A DNA stretch of 64,000 bases from Ceratodon purpureus (Eukaryota > Streptophyta > Bryopsida > Pseudoditrichales > Ditrichaceae), in the NCBI GenBank assembly GCA_014871385.1, contig CM026427.1, forward strand, positions 16,314,930 through 16,378,929, written 5' to 3'. The notes under the pieces are model-generated. The model was not told the origin of the DNA and searched no databases. It saw only the letters and a program-made list of their open reading frames with translations. Made by a program: the position numbers and the translations under genes. Position 1 is the stretch's first letter. Each line of letters opens with the position of its first letter. Positions 1 through 11,566 of this stretch are shown here, piece after piece.

Positions 1-1507
1 CTTAATTTGTCATTATGGAAATATGGAAATTCATCAATAATCAAAATTAATAAATAAAATAATACTTGGTAATTCAAGATCATATGCATTGGCAGGTTGT
101 TCAAATCCTATTTTAGCAAATATTTTATGATTGGTGTACATCGAACTTAAAGCACATATTCTAACCTTGAATCAATAAAGTTACTAAAACACCAATGCTA
201 TTTTTTTTACTTATATATTTATGTACATAAAACAATGTTACACAAACTTCTTCTTTCTCATGCCCCAAATGTAAAGGTGAATTTTATTTGAATCATATTA
301 CATGAACATTTTCAAATCTTACATTTATATTCATGATTTATTGAATTTTCACAATTCATACATTAGATCACGTTGGATTAAAAAGTCATATATTAATTAA
401 AACTTTGAAAATTTATGAAACAAAATTTCATTTTATTTTAAATTTAAATAAAAACTTTTAAAAAATGAAAAAATTGACATCTATTTCAACAACTATACTA
501 CAAAAGTTATATATTTTTTTAAAACAGCTATTAATTTTTATAATGCCTAAAATTAAATAGAATAATTTTATTTTTTTCCCTTACTGTAATCTTTTGAATT
601 TTTTATTATTTAAAAATATTGACTTACTTCAAATTTTATGTTATTAAAAATGTAACAAATCAATATAGTTTACCATTATATTTAGAAATCAAAACCTTCA
701 TTTAATCCTAAATATCATATTATACTGAAACAAAATGTTTTAAACAAAAATAATGTTGATCATGTTTTACTATCTTTAATGAAATATATATACTTATATA
801 ATAATTATTAGCTCTTCAAACATGCTTACAAAGTTTTCCAATATATACTGCATATTTCTTCACCTTTTCTGATGCAATGTTCTGAAACCAAACATCACAA
901 CAACTAGGATATATTGCCAAAATTTGTTGTTACTTCAAGTCCATGAACAATTTTCCGATGGTATCATACAAATGATGCCGTTGCATATGTCCCATCTGTG
1001 GATGTTCTCATTGCAAATATATTACCAAACACATGACAAGCTATTGCATGATGGTGCAACACTAACAACCGACATCAGAAGGTGCACAAAACATTGTTCA
1101 ATCATCTTGTCTATTGATGAAAAATAACTTATTGCAATACGCTTTATAAAAATGGCAAGTATGTCTACCTTAAGTAGATATTTTGTATGTAGATAAAGCA
1201 ATTGGAAATTTCCACAACAATAAATGTTAAAGTTGTTAAAGCACCACTTGAAGCCATTAGTGTATATTGATTGCAAACTACAATTTGATTAATGGTTTAC
1301 ATTTTTTGAAGTTATTGATGCACATACAATCAATTTAAAATCCAATATTTATAAATTTAATTCAATAATAAAAAGAAACAGTTAAGATAAAACTAAATAA
1401 GTTGCTCAAACATAGGAGTAATGGTATTAAAACAAATTGACCATTGTACAGCAAATTTGATGCTTTGATAATTGTACTAATTATAATCACATGAAACTAA
1501 ATAAAAC
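1..1507. other. AT-rich intergenic DNA, no gene seen
   Basis: Very AT-rich, with many A and T runs and frequent stops in all frames. The few short open frames show no recognisable domain, codon bias or splice structure. I see no gene here. Confidence 0.6.
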
Positions 1508-1985
1508 AATAATGTAAGATGGTACAATAAAAGTATTGTTATAATTCATATACTATAATTTTATAAATTTTTAGACTCTAATTAAAAATTTGAAATCTTG
1601 TCATTTATTTTTTTAGTTTTAAAATAAAATAAAATTAATTTAATTTTTTTAATGAGTTGATAGAAAATTTTAAAAATTTCAAATAACAATTTAAAGTTAA
1701 AATTTTTAATAATATTTGAAGGATTTTTTTAAGAATTAATTTTTTTTTAGAAACTTGATTTAATTATCAAACTTTAATATTTAATGTATTTAAAATAACT
1801 ATCATTTTGTAGGATGCTCAAATTGAACACAAGTAAAAGAAATTGTATCATTATCCAAATACATAGAAAATTTGAATTTTCAACTATTCAAAAATATATA
1901 TTTACATTCATATTTTCTACATGATAAAGGATAAATGGGTCCTCTAAGTAAATTATCCAAAATATAAACGCCACAAAATTGTTAA
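1508..1985. repeat. Degenerate direct repeat, copy 1
   Basis: This stretch matches 2765-3240 in the same orientation and order. Both begin with AATAATGTAAGAT, pass through a TTTTTAxACTCTAATTAAAAAT block and a TTTAAAATAAAATAAAAT block, and end with GGATAAATGGGTCCTC followed by ATCCAAAATAT and ACGCCA. By eye the copies are roughly three-quarters identical, with small indels. They are separated by about 0.78 kb, so they could be old long terminal repeats of a short element, or a tandem duplication. No coding capacity is visible between them. Confidence 0.65.
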
Positions 1986-2764
1986 TATTGAGATTTTGAA
2001 TCCATAAATAAGTGCAAAAGAGTATTCTGGTATAGGTGTTTTGGTAATTTGCAAAGAAGTAACATTATAGCCATGAGGTGCAAACTTACTCTTTTCAACA
2101 CAAATGATTAAATTTACTTATAATGCATTGTCTAGTCACTTATATGTGTTAAATGTACATAATTAAATACAATATAAAAAATGATTGTACATTGTTCAAA
2201 TGATGTCGGGCAATGAAGGTTGTGGGCGCTCCTTGCAACATCTTTCTTAGTCCTTGCCTTCTATATTACAACTATAAACCAGAGGCAGTGCAATAATTCA
2301 CAATTGATGCATAGGGTCTTCTACCTTGGCTCCAAATTTTAAGTAATCAACTACAATGCAAAATATAATACAGAAAAAAACCACACTAGATGCAATATAG
2401 CTCAAAACCTCATCCATACAACAATAAAGAAGGCCATATTGAAATCTTATAGTAGCGCCCTACGTAATCATAGAGATCCTCGCACATTTTAATTCTACAT
2501 TATAAGGACCATAGTACGTTTTCCAGTATCTGAATTAAAAAGGCGATGATGAGGACTACGTATCGTTGTTGATCGATGACAAACAAAATACTATACTAAT
2601 TTGGAGACCGTATTCTTGTACCAAGATTACACAAAAATTTGTGCCTTGATTATCATGTTACATATCTGGACAAATAAATATTATGCGCTAAGAACTTGAA
2701 CTCCAACCTCAAATGCTCACAAATGTTTAAGCTCCAAATGAAACATCACAAAATAATAAAATAA
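1986..2764. other. AT-rich DNA between the two direct repeats
   Basis: Lies between the two degenerate direct repeats. No open frame with recognisable content was found, and no primer-binding site or polypurine tract could be identified with confidence. Confidence 0.5.
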
Positions 2765-3240
2765 TAATGTAAGATAGTATGTGAAAAAAAATTACAATCC
2801 ATACACTACATTTGTATAAATTTTTATACTCTAATTAAAAATCTGAAAAGTTGTTAAATATATAATATTATCTATTTCTTTAACTTTAAAATAAAATAAA
2901 ATGATAGTTTAATTTTTTACCAAATTGTTAGAAATTTTATGAAAATCAAATTTACAATTTAAAATTAAATTTTAAAAATTAAATTTGGAGAATTTATTAG
3001 AAAATTAAAAAAATTAGAGCCCTAATTTAATTATAAAATTTTAGTATTTGATATATTCAAAACAACTATCATCTTGTAGGATGCCCAAATTGAATACAAA
3101 ATAAAATAAAATTGTATCATTATTCAATCACATAGAAAATTTAATCTTCAACTATTCAAAAATGTTGATTTACATTTAAGTTGTCTACAGGATAAATGGG
3201 TCCTCCAAGTAAAACATCCAAAATATGGACGCCATGAGAT
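2765..3240. repeat. Degenerate direct repeat, copy 2
   Basis: Second copy of the repeat at 1508-1985. The 3' part is clearest: CTTGTAGGATGC, CAAATTGAA, CACATAGAAAATTT, CAACTATTCAAAAAT and GATAAATGGGTCCTCC recur in the same order with similar spacing. Neither copy is coding. Confidence 0.65.
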
Positions 3241-3697
3241 GTAGGGGTTAAACATAGCATGCAGTATCAAAAGGAAAAAAGAGGGAAAAAAAACAAAGTG
3301 TACAGATTATCAAGGAGGTGTTACAACAGCAACAGAAAACCCGGACACTAAAATCTGAAAGAAACTGATGGGTGATAATTCATGTCATTAGAAGACCAGC
3401 AAAAAGAATGTTACATTGGGCTGTTGCACACATTCATTGCGAGTGCACAATATCAGCAATGGTATGTCTAACATGTGGGCAACTCTAGCGTTGCATGTGA
3501 TGGTGACACACTCCGTATGAATGTAATAATTGGGTGACTGCGGTAGTCGGGAAAAATTGAAGAGCGCGGAACATTATGCCCAGTCTAGCCTAGTCTAGTC
3601 TAGTAAGGGTGGTACTCAACACCGACTTTATCATACAGCATTCATTGTAGATGATAAAACTGGTACAGCAGCATCTCCAAGCTCACGAGACAGCTTC
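3241..3697. other. Downstream flank of the GT14 gene
   Basis: Non-coding stretch beyond the stop codon of the minus-strand glycosyltransferase, so it probably includes that gene's 3' UTR. It contains a short run of TCTAG/CCTAG units near 3583-3604. No other gene is seen. Confidence 0.45.
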
Positions 3698-5812
3698 TTA
3701 CAAAAAGATACATTGCTCCGAACGGAACTTCGGTTTTGCCAACAGACGCTCAATCAAGCCTTGCAACCTCTGGGCTCCTGGACCTGGTCTCAGAACGGTG
3801 GAGTCCCCTCTCGTTGCACACGAATCCTCGCTAGCTGCACCACCTGTACAGGTTTTCAGATTAGTACAGATCTTGAAGGCAGGGTGGGAAAAAGAAATAT
3901 CAGATGCGTTACAAATATGAAAAAAATAGGCAAAGGATCAAAACTAAAATCGACGAGTGATAAGAAAGACAGCAACTGTTAACTCATAGTGACAAGGGTG
4001 TGTGGAGTTTAGAGCAGGGAGTTTGATTCGTACCTATACACCAACCTCCTGGGGTGAACTTTCCTGGAGTTCGTCCTAACAGTTGCTTGTCGATGAAATT
4101 CAGTACGGGGTCCTCTTTATCAAACTTTCGAGCGAAGGGAGCTCCACTTCCGGTCATGTTCTGGAAATCCTTCAGGGTAAGGGACAGTGGATGTTGCTTG
4201 GGAGGATTATCCCAGGCTATGTAGTGTAGGTCATGGTTTACAGTGGTGTTCTTGAATTCCGGGCTGTTGCAGATTACAGTGTGGAAGTAACCCTCTGGTG
4301 AAGATACAAAATTGGTGTAGTACATGAGGAGTACTCGTGGTAGGTTGTCCCAGCCCATAATTGTGTACTCCATAAACGACCTTGAAAGAACTGCCCATGC
4401 AGATCCTGCAATCGTGAGGGGGAAACGTTAGTGCCACACAAACAGGTTCGAAAAAACTGCTGGTACCAAGGAAAGCTCAGAGTGTGCAAGAGTATGCAAG
4501 TTTAAATCAAGACGAACTAAATCAAAAGCAATATTACATGGAGTAAATGTACACACTTGGTCAGTGTACGTTAAATCAAGGATTCGCAACCTAACCTGTA
4601 AATAATCGATAAGCTGTCGGGACTGCTCGCTTTTGAGTTGCCCAGAAAATGTCAGTCTTCCTGTTCATGTACAACCCTGGGTCGATAATGATAGGTTTGG
4701 CCCTTTGAAACCTGCATACGACAGGAAACAGACATCCTGTTTATACAAAGGACTTTCGAAATATCCCAATCCCCCAAGTACCGGTACCACAACCCAAAGA
4801 ACTGACACCAATGTCCCCACACCATCAACTCGTCGTAATTTCAAAAAGAAATAGTGTGTACTTACTCTTTCCATCCAATGTCGCTGGTGTGCTCAATGAA
4901 ATTGAGGTCCCGAGGCAAAAATGAAAATACGTGTAAAATGTCTGAAATTCCAATTCAATACATTACCACTAGTCAAAATTTGTAAGCTGTAAACTGAGAT
5001 TCTAAATGAACCAAGATCCTTTAAGAGGAATTATGTCTAACAATAAGTGGAATCTAATAACATAATGCAAATTAGTCAAAATAAGCCCTACTTCATGACG
5101 ATGAAAGCGTTACTGCTCAATTTTCCAGGAACCGCGAAATATAAAACTGCAGCTACAAATCTACCACGAATTCGACTATCTGACGAGACAGTTGAATCAG
5201 AAAAACCTGTAGAGGGTGACTTAGTGAAGAGTTTACGGGACAAACGGATTACTTACCATCTTGGGTAGCCAAAGGATAATCTGAAGCGCTCAAATTGATG
5301 AACCAGTCCCAATCCTTGAAGTTCTTCAGCAATATCGCAGCGCCGTGTAAAGTTGTGGCAACCATTGTTGGGCCCCGGTACGTCACTATATTTGCTTTTC
5401 CGATCAGAATTACATTCCCAACCTCTTGAAAGACAGGATCATTTCGCAAATATCTAGCTAACTCAACTCTTTCCTTGGGAGGAGCCTCAAGATCCAAGTG
5501 CAATACGTAGTAATTTCGCGGATGATAAAGAGCTTGTAAGGTCCGCCGAATTCGAATCCCGTCCCCCTTGTGCCCAGAGATTAGATAAGCAAGTCGAGGA
5601 GGCGCAGGCAGACTCACTACAGGCTCCTGGACTACATGATCTTCCACGAACATAGATTTCTCCTCTTTCTGTAGAAACTTAAAATACGTGCCCGTCGACG
5701 GTTTAAGACTGATTGCGAAAATTAGAAACAATACAAGGGATACAGATAAACTAGCAAGCAGGGGTATCCGCCACCTTCTCTCCATGGTTGAAAAACCATA
5801 GGAAGGAAGCAT
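3698..5812 (-). CDS. GT14 beta-glucuronosyltransferase (GlcAT14-like, type II Golgi membrane protein)
   Basis: Member of the plant GT14 / core-2-I-branching family (formerly DUF266). Known plant members add glucuronic acid to arabinogalactan-protein glycans in the Golgi; that function is inferred from family. Hand-built exons on the minus strand, in gene order: 5812-5257, 4941-4866, 4711-4596, 4405-4034, 3843-3698. All junctions are GT-AG and in phase, giving about 421 aa, a usual length. A short cytosolic tail is followed by a signal anchor at about residues 17-36 (PLLASLSVSLVLFLIFAISL). The catalytic domain starts near residue 72 with RLAYLISGHKGD. Family hallmarks are FINLSASDYPLATQDD, FLPRDLNFIEHTSDIGWKE, IIIDPGLYM, GSAWAVLSRSF, VNHDLHYIAWD and C-terminal TVLRPGPGAQRL. 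The ATG at 5812 is chosen because the frame upstream has only TTG; a second Met lies 9 residues in. The intron before the last exon has a TACTAAT branch-like site just upstream of its AG. Confidence 0.9.
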
Positions 5813-6980
5813 TGTGCTAACCCTCAAGAGACCTCAAGAGAATCACCAACTGCCCAATTTCACTCCAAAATCTGTACAGCACTAACTTGTGGTCCACAGA
5901 TCACCAGTACTCTACAAATACACCGCATAATTTGGAAAGCTCGCGTATACAGACATGCTGATGATGCAACTTAATGATAGAATCCTCTGAACGTAGACCC
6001 AAAGCGGTAACAACAGTCACCAAGCCCCGATTCCCGCTGAAGAGATGAACTCAAATCTGTTGGAGATCCCTGAATTACCCCAAAAACAACACGCCTTTTA
6101 TCAGCACAAAGACATCCACAGACAATCTCGTACTCAACAAAAGTGAAAACCAGATCACTGCATGACTGCTCTCAGATGCACAAAACAACCATCACACACC
6201 CACATTGAAGAGCACAGATCGACTAAAAGGAACTAGAACCACCTCCTCCTCCCCTGCTGTAACATGAACCCGGCTCCTCACCACTCAAACCGAACCAACC
6301 CCCGAGCATACACACACCTGACTATGACACACCACACAAAACCCTCCTCAAGCAATGCACGCCGGTCCTCGAACACCACGACATATCTCTCTCTACTCGC
6401 ACACAATGCAGCCAAAAGAGGGACGATCCAAACACACACACAAACAGGGACATCCTCAACCCGGGATCCGGCCACATCTAACAGACCCTAAGCACAGACT
6501 ACCAGATTAACAGCGAGTTCCACCAACCTTTTTATCAATTCCGCCACTCAAGCAACCCAGGGGTACGAACACACTCAAAAAGGACGACGAAAAGCCTGCA
6601 AAAGGCAACCTTGTAGATAGGATCCAGAGGAGCGAGACGGACTCTCCCGCAGTACGAAGATTGCTTGCATTATTCCTACAGCCCCTCGTTCCAGACACGA
6701 AGCTTGCACCAGACACCACACAACACTCACGGCGCTCACATGAAGGATCGATGCATTGCCATAACCCAAAAACGCAAAACGCATTGGCACGCGGAGTAGC
6801 CAAACACAGCTAAACCTAAACCCCGGCAAGCTCGCTTAGAACACAGCTTAAGGCCGTAACCCACATCGCAAATTCGACCTAACGAAACCCCCGAAGGGTG
6901 AACACTAAAAATTATGACCGAACCTTCACCAACTCACATGGTGACGATCTCTAGCTGCATCCGAGAAACACATCCATGCA
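5813..6980. other. Upstream region of the GT14 gene
   Basis: C/A-rich on the plus strand (CACACACCAC-type tracts), consistent with the 5' UTR and promoter of the minus-strand glycosyltransferase. Several open frames exist in both directions, but they are low-complexity and show no domain, so I do not call them. Confidence 0.4.
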
Positions 6981-6988
6981 AGCTTGAG

Positions 6989-7032
6989 TCGCTCTCTCTC
7001 TCTCTCTCGTCTCTCTCATCTATCTCTCTCGC
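6989..7032. repeat. (CT)n microsatellite
   Basis: A near-perfect CT dinucleotide run interrupted by CGT and ATCTAT. CT/GA tracts of this sort are common in plant promoters and 5' UTRs; any role here is inference. Confidence 0.85.
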
Positions 7033-7212
7033 ATGGAAGCTCTCCGTGATCCATCCTGTGCAAGCATGTGAGCAGTGACATGATTGCCTTGATTGCGATG
7101 CTCACCTTGATTGCGGAAGAAGCAGAAGCGCGCAGCATCCAGGTGAAGTGAGAGGGCGCCTAAGCATGGCAATGTGGGCCACTTGAGGAAGCGCCTCCCT
7201 TCGTCCTCGATC

Positions 7213-7237
7213 GATGCGATGCGATGCGATGCGATGC
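7213..7237. repeat. (GATGC)5 pentanucleotide microsatellite
   Basis: Five perfect GATGC units in tandem inside a locally GC-rich stretch (about 7080-7320). That stretch has overlapping open frames on the minus strand but no recognisable protein. Confidence 0.85.
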
Positions 7238-7439
7238 GAGCAGCGGAGGGAGTTGTGGAGTTGTGTTTTTGTGAGCTCTGCGGACACACTTGAGTGTGCT
7301 GTGCAGCAGGTTGAGCTTCCCCAAAACATGACAAAACTATGGCCAAAGTAAATTCTACAGTAAACAATTAGCTTTTAGTTTTTCCAAGGAACATCTAAAT
7401 ATAGAATGGAAGGCATGAACATGTGAATTGAACTTAGGA

Positions 7440-7690
7440 TCAGTGGAACTTCACCAACTTCATCTTTTATTTCACCAACTTCATTTTTTCATCAACTACA
7501 TCTTTTTCTTTTTTCTTTTTTCTTTTTTCTTCTTTTTTTTTTTTTGAGTGATCAACTCATCTTTTGCTTCACAACAAACAAACAAAACAAAACAAAACAA
7601 AACAAAACCAAAAAAAAAAAAAAAAAAAAAAAAAAAACTTCATCTTCTATTTCACCAACTTCCCTATTTCTTTTTTTCTTTTTTTGACAC
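7440..7690. repeat. Low-complexity T/A tract region
   Basis: Repeated units of the type TTTCACCAACTTCATCTTTT are followed by long CTTTTTT runs, an AAAAC repeat and an A run of nearly 30. Open frames across it are artefacts made of poly-Lys or poly-Phe. Confidence 0.8.
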
Positions 7691-8919
7691 AAACGAGAAA
7701 TTTTATTACCCGTTGCAAAGAATGATACACATGCCAAGCAGGAACTGTTGGTCAGAAAGAAGAACCTACAAAAATTAGAGGAAACACCCAACCGGTGGGG
7801 GTTGGAGATTCCAAGACTTCCCTTTTTTTTTTTTTTTCCACCAACTTCATGATCAGTAAATTTTTGTTTTGTTGTTTTCGTGAAGATTTTGTAGGGGTTT
7901 ATGAGTTTATGGTGGTGGTTTGTTTTTTATGTAGTTTTTGGTTTTGGACGTGGAGATTTGGTGTCTTTGCAATGGGTTTGGTACGTAGATTTTGTTGAAT
8001 ATATTTTATTTTATTTTTGAGTGAAATGGTGATAATTCCATTGCGATTTTGTTGAATATTTTTTAGATAAGGAGGAAGGGAAGGGGGGTTGCATAGAGGA
8101 TTAATTTTGGAAGTAGCTTTTTGTTTTGCAAGATGGTTTCGTTGAAGTGTGAATGCTCAAAATTGTATTACACTGAAAACAACCATTTTTATGTTTATTA
8201 TAGATTTTAGGAAGTTAAAATAAAGGATAATATTACATGATAGATGTTGCATATGGATGTAGTGTTGATTTTTGGTGTTGGCATTTAGGCTTATAATCTT
8301 GGATTGCTTGTAGATTTTCCAGAGTAGGTGGGTATTTTAGGTTTCTAGAAGTAACTTTTAGGCTGGGCTGATATCTAGGTTTTCACAAAAAAAATTATAG
8401 ATAATTGAGGGGGGTTGTTTTTCCATGGACTGGCTGTGGTTCTTGAATTCTTTTAATTGAGAGGGGCTCTTTTTAATTCACAGTAAATTTTAAGGAACGT
8501 GTCTGATCAGTTGCAACCTGGAATTCTGTTAAATTTGGGGGTTCGATGAGGTTCTATTTTGGATGCATTTTGACTAAAATGGGAATCAGACGAAGGTGAT
8601 ATGGAGGTGACTCTGGGTGCATTGTAGAGTACTGTAGCATGCTGCGGTGGTTTGGGGCAGGGATTTCCGGAGAACAGTGCAAAGCAATGAGCATGGGGGT
8701 GTGATTGTCCTAAATTAAAGGTTCATGTCCATGATCTTGGAGGGCCACAATCTTGGAGGCCGTGTGAGGAACAATCACAAATAAGCCCCATTTTACACTA
8801 AAAGAACCTTGGGCTCCAACACAAGTTATACCTTGTTCTTGGATGCGAGTATTGCAATTGGGGTATATTTTTGAAACAAGGTTATCAACATAAAATAATA
8901 ATGTTGCATTCCCAAAAAA
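7691..8919. other. Intergenic DNA, no gene seen
   Basis: Includes a second T run at about 7823-7838 and a T/G-rich stretch. No domain, splice-consistent exon set or RNA gene was recognised. Confidence 0.5.
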
Positions 8920-8954
8920 ATGTTACAACCTTATTGTTGATAAGGTTGTAACAT
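8920..8954. repeat. Perfect 15-bp inverted repeat (hairpin)
   Basis: ATGTTACAACCTTAT is followed by a five-base loop (TGTTG) and its exact reverse complement ATAAGGTTGTAACAT. It is not followed by a T run, so it is not a simple terminator-like signal. It is more likely the core of a small foldback element. Confidence 0.85.
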
Positions 8955-9207
8955 ATGGATCGGAGGTTTGCCACCTCTTCTACAAATATTTAGTTTTCTA
9001 AAAAAAAGGAATGCCTCTCAAAAAATGAATTTCTTGATTTTTGTTTATCATTGTAAACTAGAAAAGTAATTCAATACTAACCCGAGTCACTCTTGTTCAT
9101 ATCTAGTTCAGGGAAAGATATTTTCGTTTAGCGTTTGGTAATGACTAAGGTCAGATGTAAATAAGAAAGGTTTTGTAATTAAGTAATTGGACTATTGGTG
9201 ACAGATA

Positions 9208-9404
9208 CTCCATCCGTCTCACTAAAAGAGCATGGTTTGGTAAAATAATTAGTCTCAAAATAAGAGAGTGGTTTCTAAATTTGGCCAAATTATTTCTAAA
9301 TTTGGCCACTTGTTTCTAAATTTATCAAACTGTTTCTAAATTTAGAATTGCCTTTAAATTTGATATTATTAGCAAACCATGCTCTTTTAGTGAGACGGAG
9401 AGAG
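9208..9404. mobile_element. Stowaway-type MITE
   Basis: A 197-bp non-coding element with terminal inverted repeats of about 32 bp. The left end reads CTCCATCCGTCTCACTAAAA and the right end is its near-exact complement (TTTTAGTGAGACGG, then AGAGAG at the tip). It is bounded on both sides by TA (9206-9207 and 9405-9406), the target duplication of Tc1/mariner-type insertion. The CTCCNTCCGT terminus is the classic plant Stowaway signature. The interior is AT-rich, with repeats of TTTCTAAATTTGGCCA. It would depend on a mariner-type transposase in trans. Confidence 0.88.
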
Positions 9405-9405
9405 T

Positions 9406-9560
9406 ATTATTCATTGGATACTCTCTTAATATTTATTTCCATTCATGTATGGATCATCACTCTTAAGTGGGCTATTGGTCTCATGTATTATTCAGTGGAT
9501 ACTCTTTTAACATTCATTCCTATTCATGTATGCATCATGACTCTTAAGTCGATTTGACAG
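9406..9560. repeat. Imperfect tandem duplication, unit about 80 bp
   Basis: Two adjacent copies share ATTATTCANTGGATACTC, then CATTCATGTATG, ATCATNACTCTTAAGT. The first abuts the right end of the MITE and the second runs into the satellite that follows. Open frames across it are fortuitous. Confidence 0.75.
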
Positions 9561-9748
9561 TATTCAGTATCAAGTATCAAGTCAATTAGACAGTAGCCAA
9601 TATCAAGTATCAAATCAATTAGAGTATCAAGTCAATTAGACAGTAGTCAGTATCAAGTATGAAGTCAATTAGAGTACCAAGTATCAAATCAATTAGACAG
9701 TAGCCAATATCAAGTACAGTATCAAGTCAATTAGACAGTAGCAAGTAT
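9561..9748. repeat. Short satellite built on AGTATCAAGTCAATTAGACAG
   Basis: Irregular tandem copies of units such as AGTATCAAG, TCAATTAGACAGTAG and CCAATATCAAGTATC. Unit spacing varies, so it is a degenerate short satellite rather than a clean array. Isolated copies of TCAATTAGAC recur downstream as far as about 10.79 kb. Confidence 0.8.
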
Positions 9749-11566
9749 TTAGTTCTCATTGTGCCAGCATATGTGCAAGGTCAATTTGACTTAGTACCAT
9801 GCAAAATGAATGCATGTTCCTTGAGCATTAATTCCGGTCTAATTACTAGTTAATTAAATTATGATTATCATGTAAAGCAAAGAGAGTAATGAGTTGATGA
9901 ACTCAGCTCAAGCAAACCTCCGCATCATCATAATATCATCTCCATTACTCCATAATTCATATATGGTCCTAACATACTCATAGTCCAATTATGATATGTA
10001 TTCTTTACTACTCAACATTAATGAATCCTAGTTCTTTAATAGTTATGGACTTACTGTTCTCTAGTCCTAAGTACTAAAATGACTCTTGAGTAATTCTTTT
10101 TCATATTCTATGATTTCCCGTAAAGTCCTCTAAGGGTCAGGATACAATATAATTTCACTCTAGTCTTAACATATTATTCAAAAATATCTATGAGTCACGC
10201 TATTTAATCTCTCAAATAATTAGCTACTTTAGCCAAGTGGACTTCGATAACTATTTTAAACTCAATCTTGTTTTCAATGGTTGTAATTTTAAACTCATAT
10301 TTTACCAAAATGAGTTAACTTATAATCCACTATCACTCCCCAAATGATACTTCTTAAATTCTCTTATGTCAATTTGACTCCTTTCTATTCTAACTCTTTA
10401 CAGAGATTTTTCCTATCTTTCTAATAGTGAATAGTGTGGTCAATATGACATCATTCTTCCACTCTGTTAATTAGACTAGTCTCTTTCATTACTTGACACT
10501 ATGCACTTAGTGTATAGTTACAATTCTAGAAAATGTAGTCAATTAGACAATGCATGTAATTCAGAATCACTCTGGTAATGGTATTTATGTAATGCAATGA
10601 CAATTGCAAAATAGAATGCAGATATGTACTAAACCCAAGGACATAAGGTGAATTAACAATGCAAAATCAATTAAATACAATTCACAACAATCAAACTAGT
10701 GTATACAATAACGACTCCATTTGACAACAACTCTATACAGCCATTCATAGCCAATCAACAGTTCATAGTGCTCCAGTCAATTAGACTTACAAAATGGCTC
10801 AATCAAAATTGACAATGAGCAACTAGGAAAACAAATTCACTTGAAGACGATTTCCAACTGTATACACTAGGACTAACACTCGAGTAATTTAACTAGAAAT
10901 AACATAGAGTAGTGTTTTTTTATCTTGGTCTTTAGTTTTCTTATACTCTTGTAATGAAACTACAAATTCTACAAGTTACCCTTGACGCTTCAAATTTTAA
11001 CCCTTAATATCTCCTTATAAGCATCCCTTAGTCTAAAATGTTCACATTATCCTTCTATTTCCAATTACTTTAAGTGTTTGAATGAACTCAAATAATTTAG
11101 GAATAAAAAAAAAAAAAAAAAACAAAAAATAATTTGTTCTATTTTTGTTTTTTAGTTTTCATAACCTTCTAGTTTTTAAGTTTTTTATTTTTGGTTCAAT
11201 CAGGACGTACCCCGCTATGGTGCTATATTAAGTGGAGTGTGGTCCAAAGTTTTTATGCAAATTCAAAAAGAAGGGTTATGGTTGATAGTGAAGTAATTAA
11301 GATTAAATAAAATATCACATTTCCAAAAAATTATAAAAATTACACAAATTGGCATGGTCCAAATTTATTTTCTTACAATAGCTATCCTGATCCCATTCAA
11401 ATGGGATTGTTCACAATTATTTAGCTAATGAACATGGTCTCTCTTATGGCGATAGGTTGGTTTCACATTATTTAAATCAAGATGCAACGTGCAAGTAATT
11501 CACAAATATTATTACATCAATACTAAGAATTCATCTTGAAGAGGGTCCTTTTAAGAGTAGCATGTA
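9749..11566. other. AT-rich intergenic DNA, no gene seen
   Basis: No recognisable gene. Holds scattered copies of the GTCAATTAGAC / GTCAATTTGAC motif near 9779, 10371, 10533 and 10775, and an A run near 11107. Confidence 0.5.

Noticed and set aside
97-5600. tRNA B-box-like strings (TTCAAATCC, TTCGAATCCC)
   Set aside because: No matching A box or cloverleaf around them; the one at about 5549 is inside the GT14 coding exon.
6264-6829. Overlapping open frames upstream of the GT14 gene
   Set aside because: Low-complexity translation on both strands, no domain, no splice support; better explained as promoter and 5' UTR.
7020-7367. 115-residue minus-strand frame
   Set aside because: Spans a GATGC microsatellite and CT tracts, and a competing frame overlaps it; no domain.
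7548-7791. Open frames on both strands across the poly-A/poly-T region
   Set aside because: They consist of poly-Lys or poly-Phe from mononucleotide runs and have no other content.
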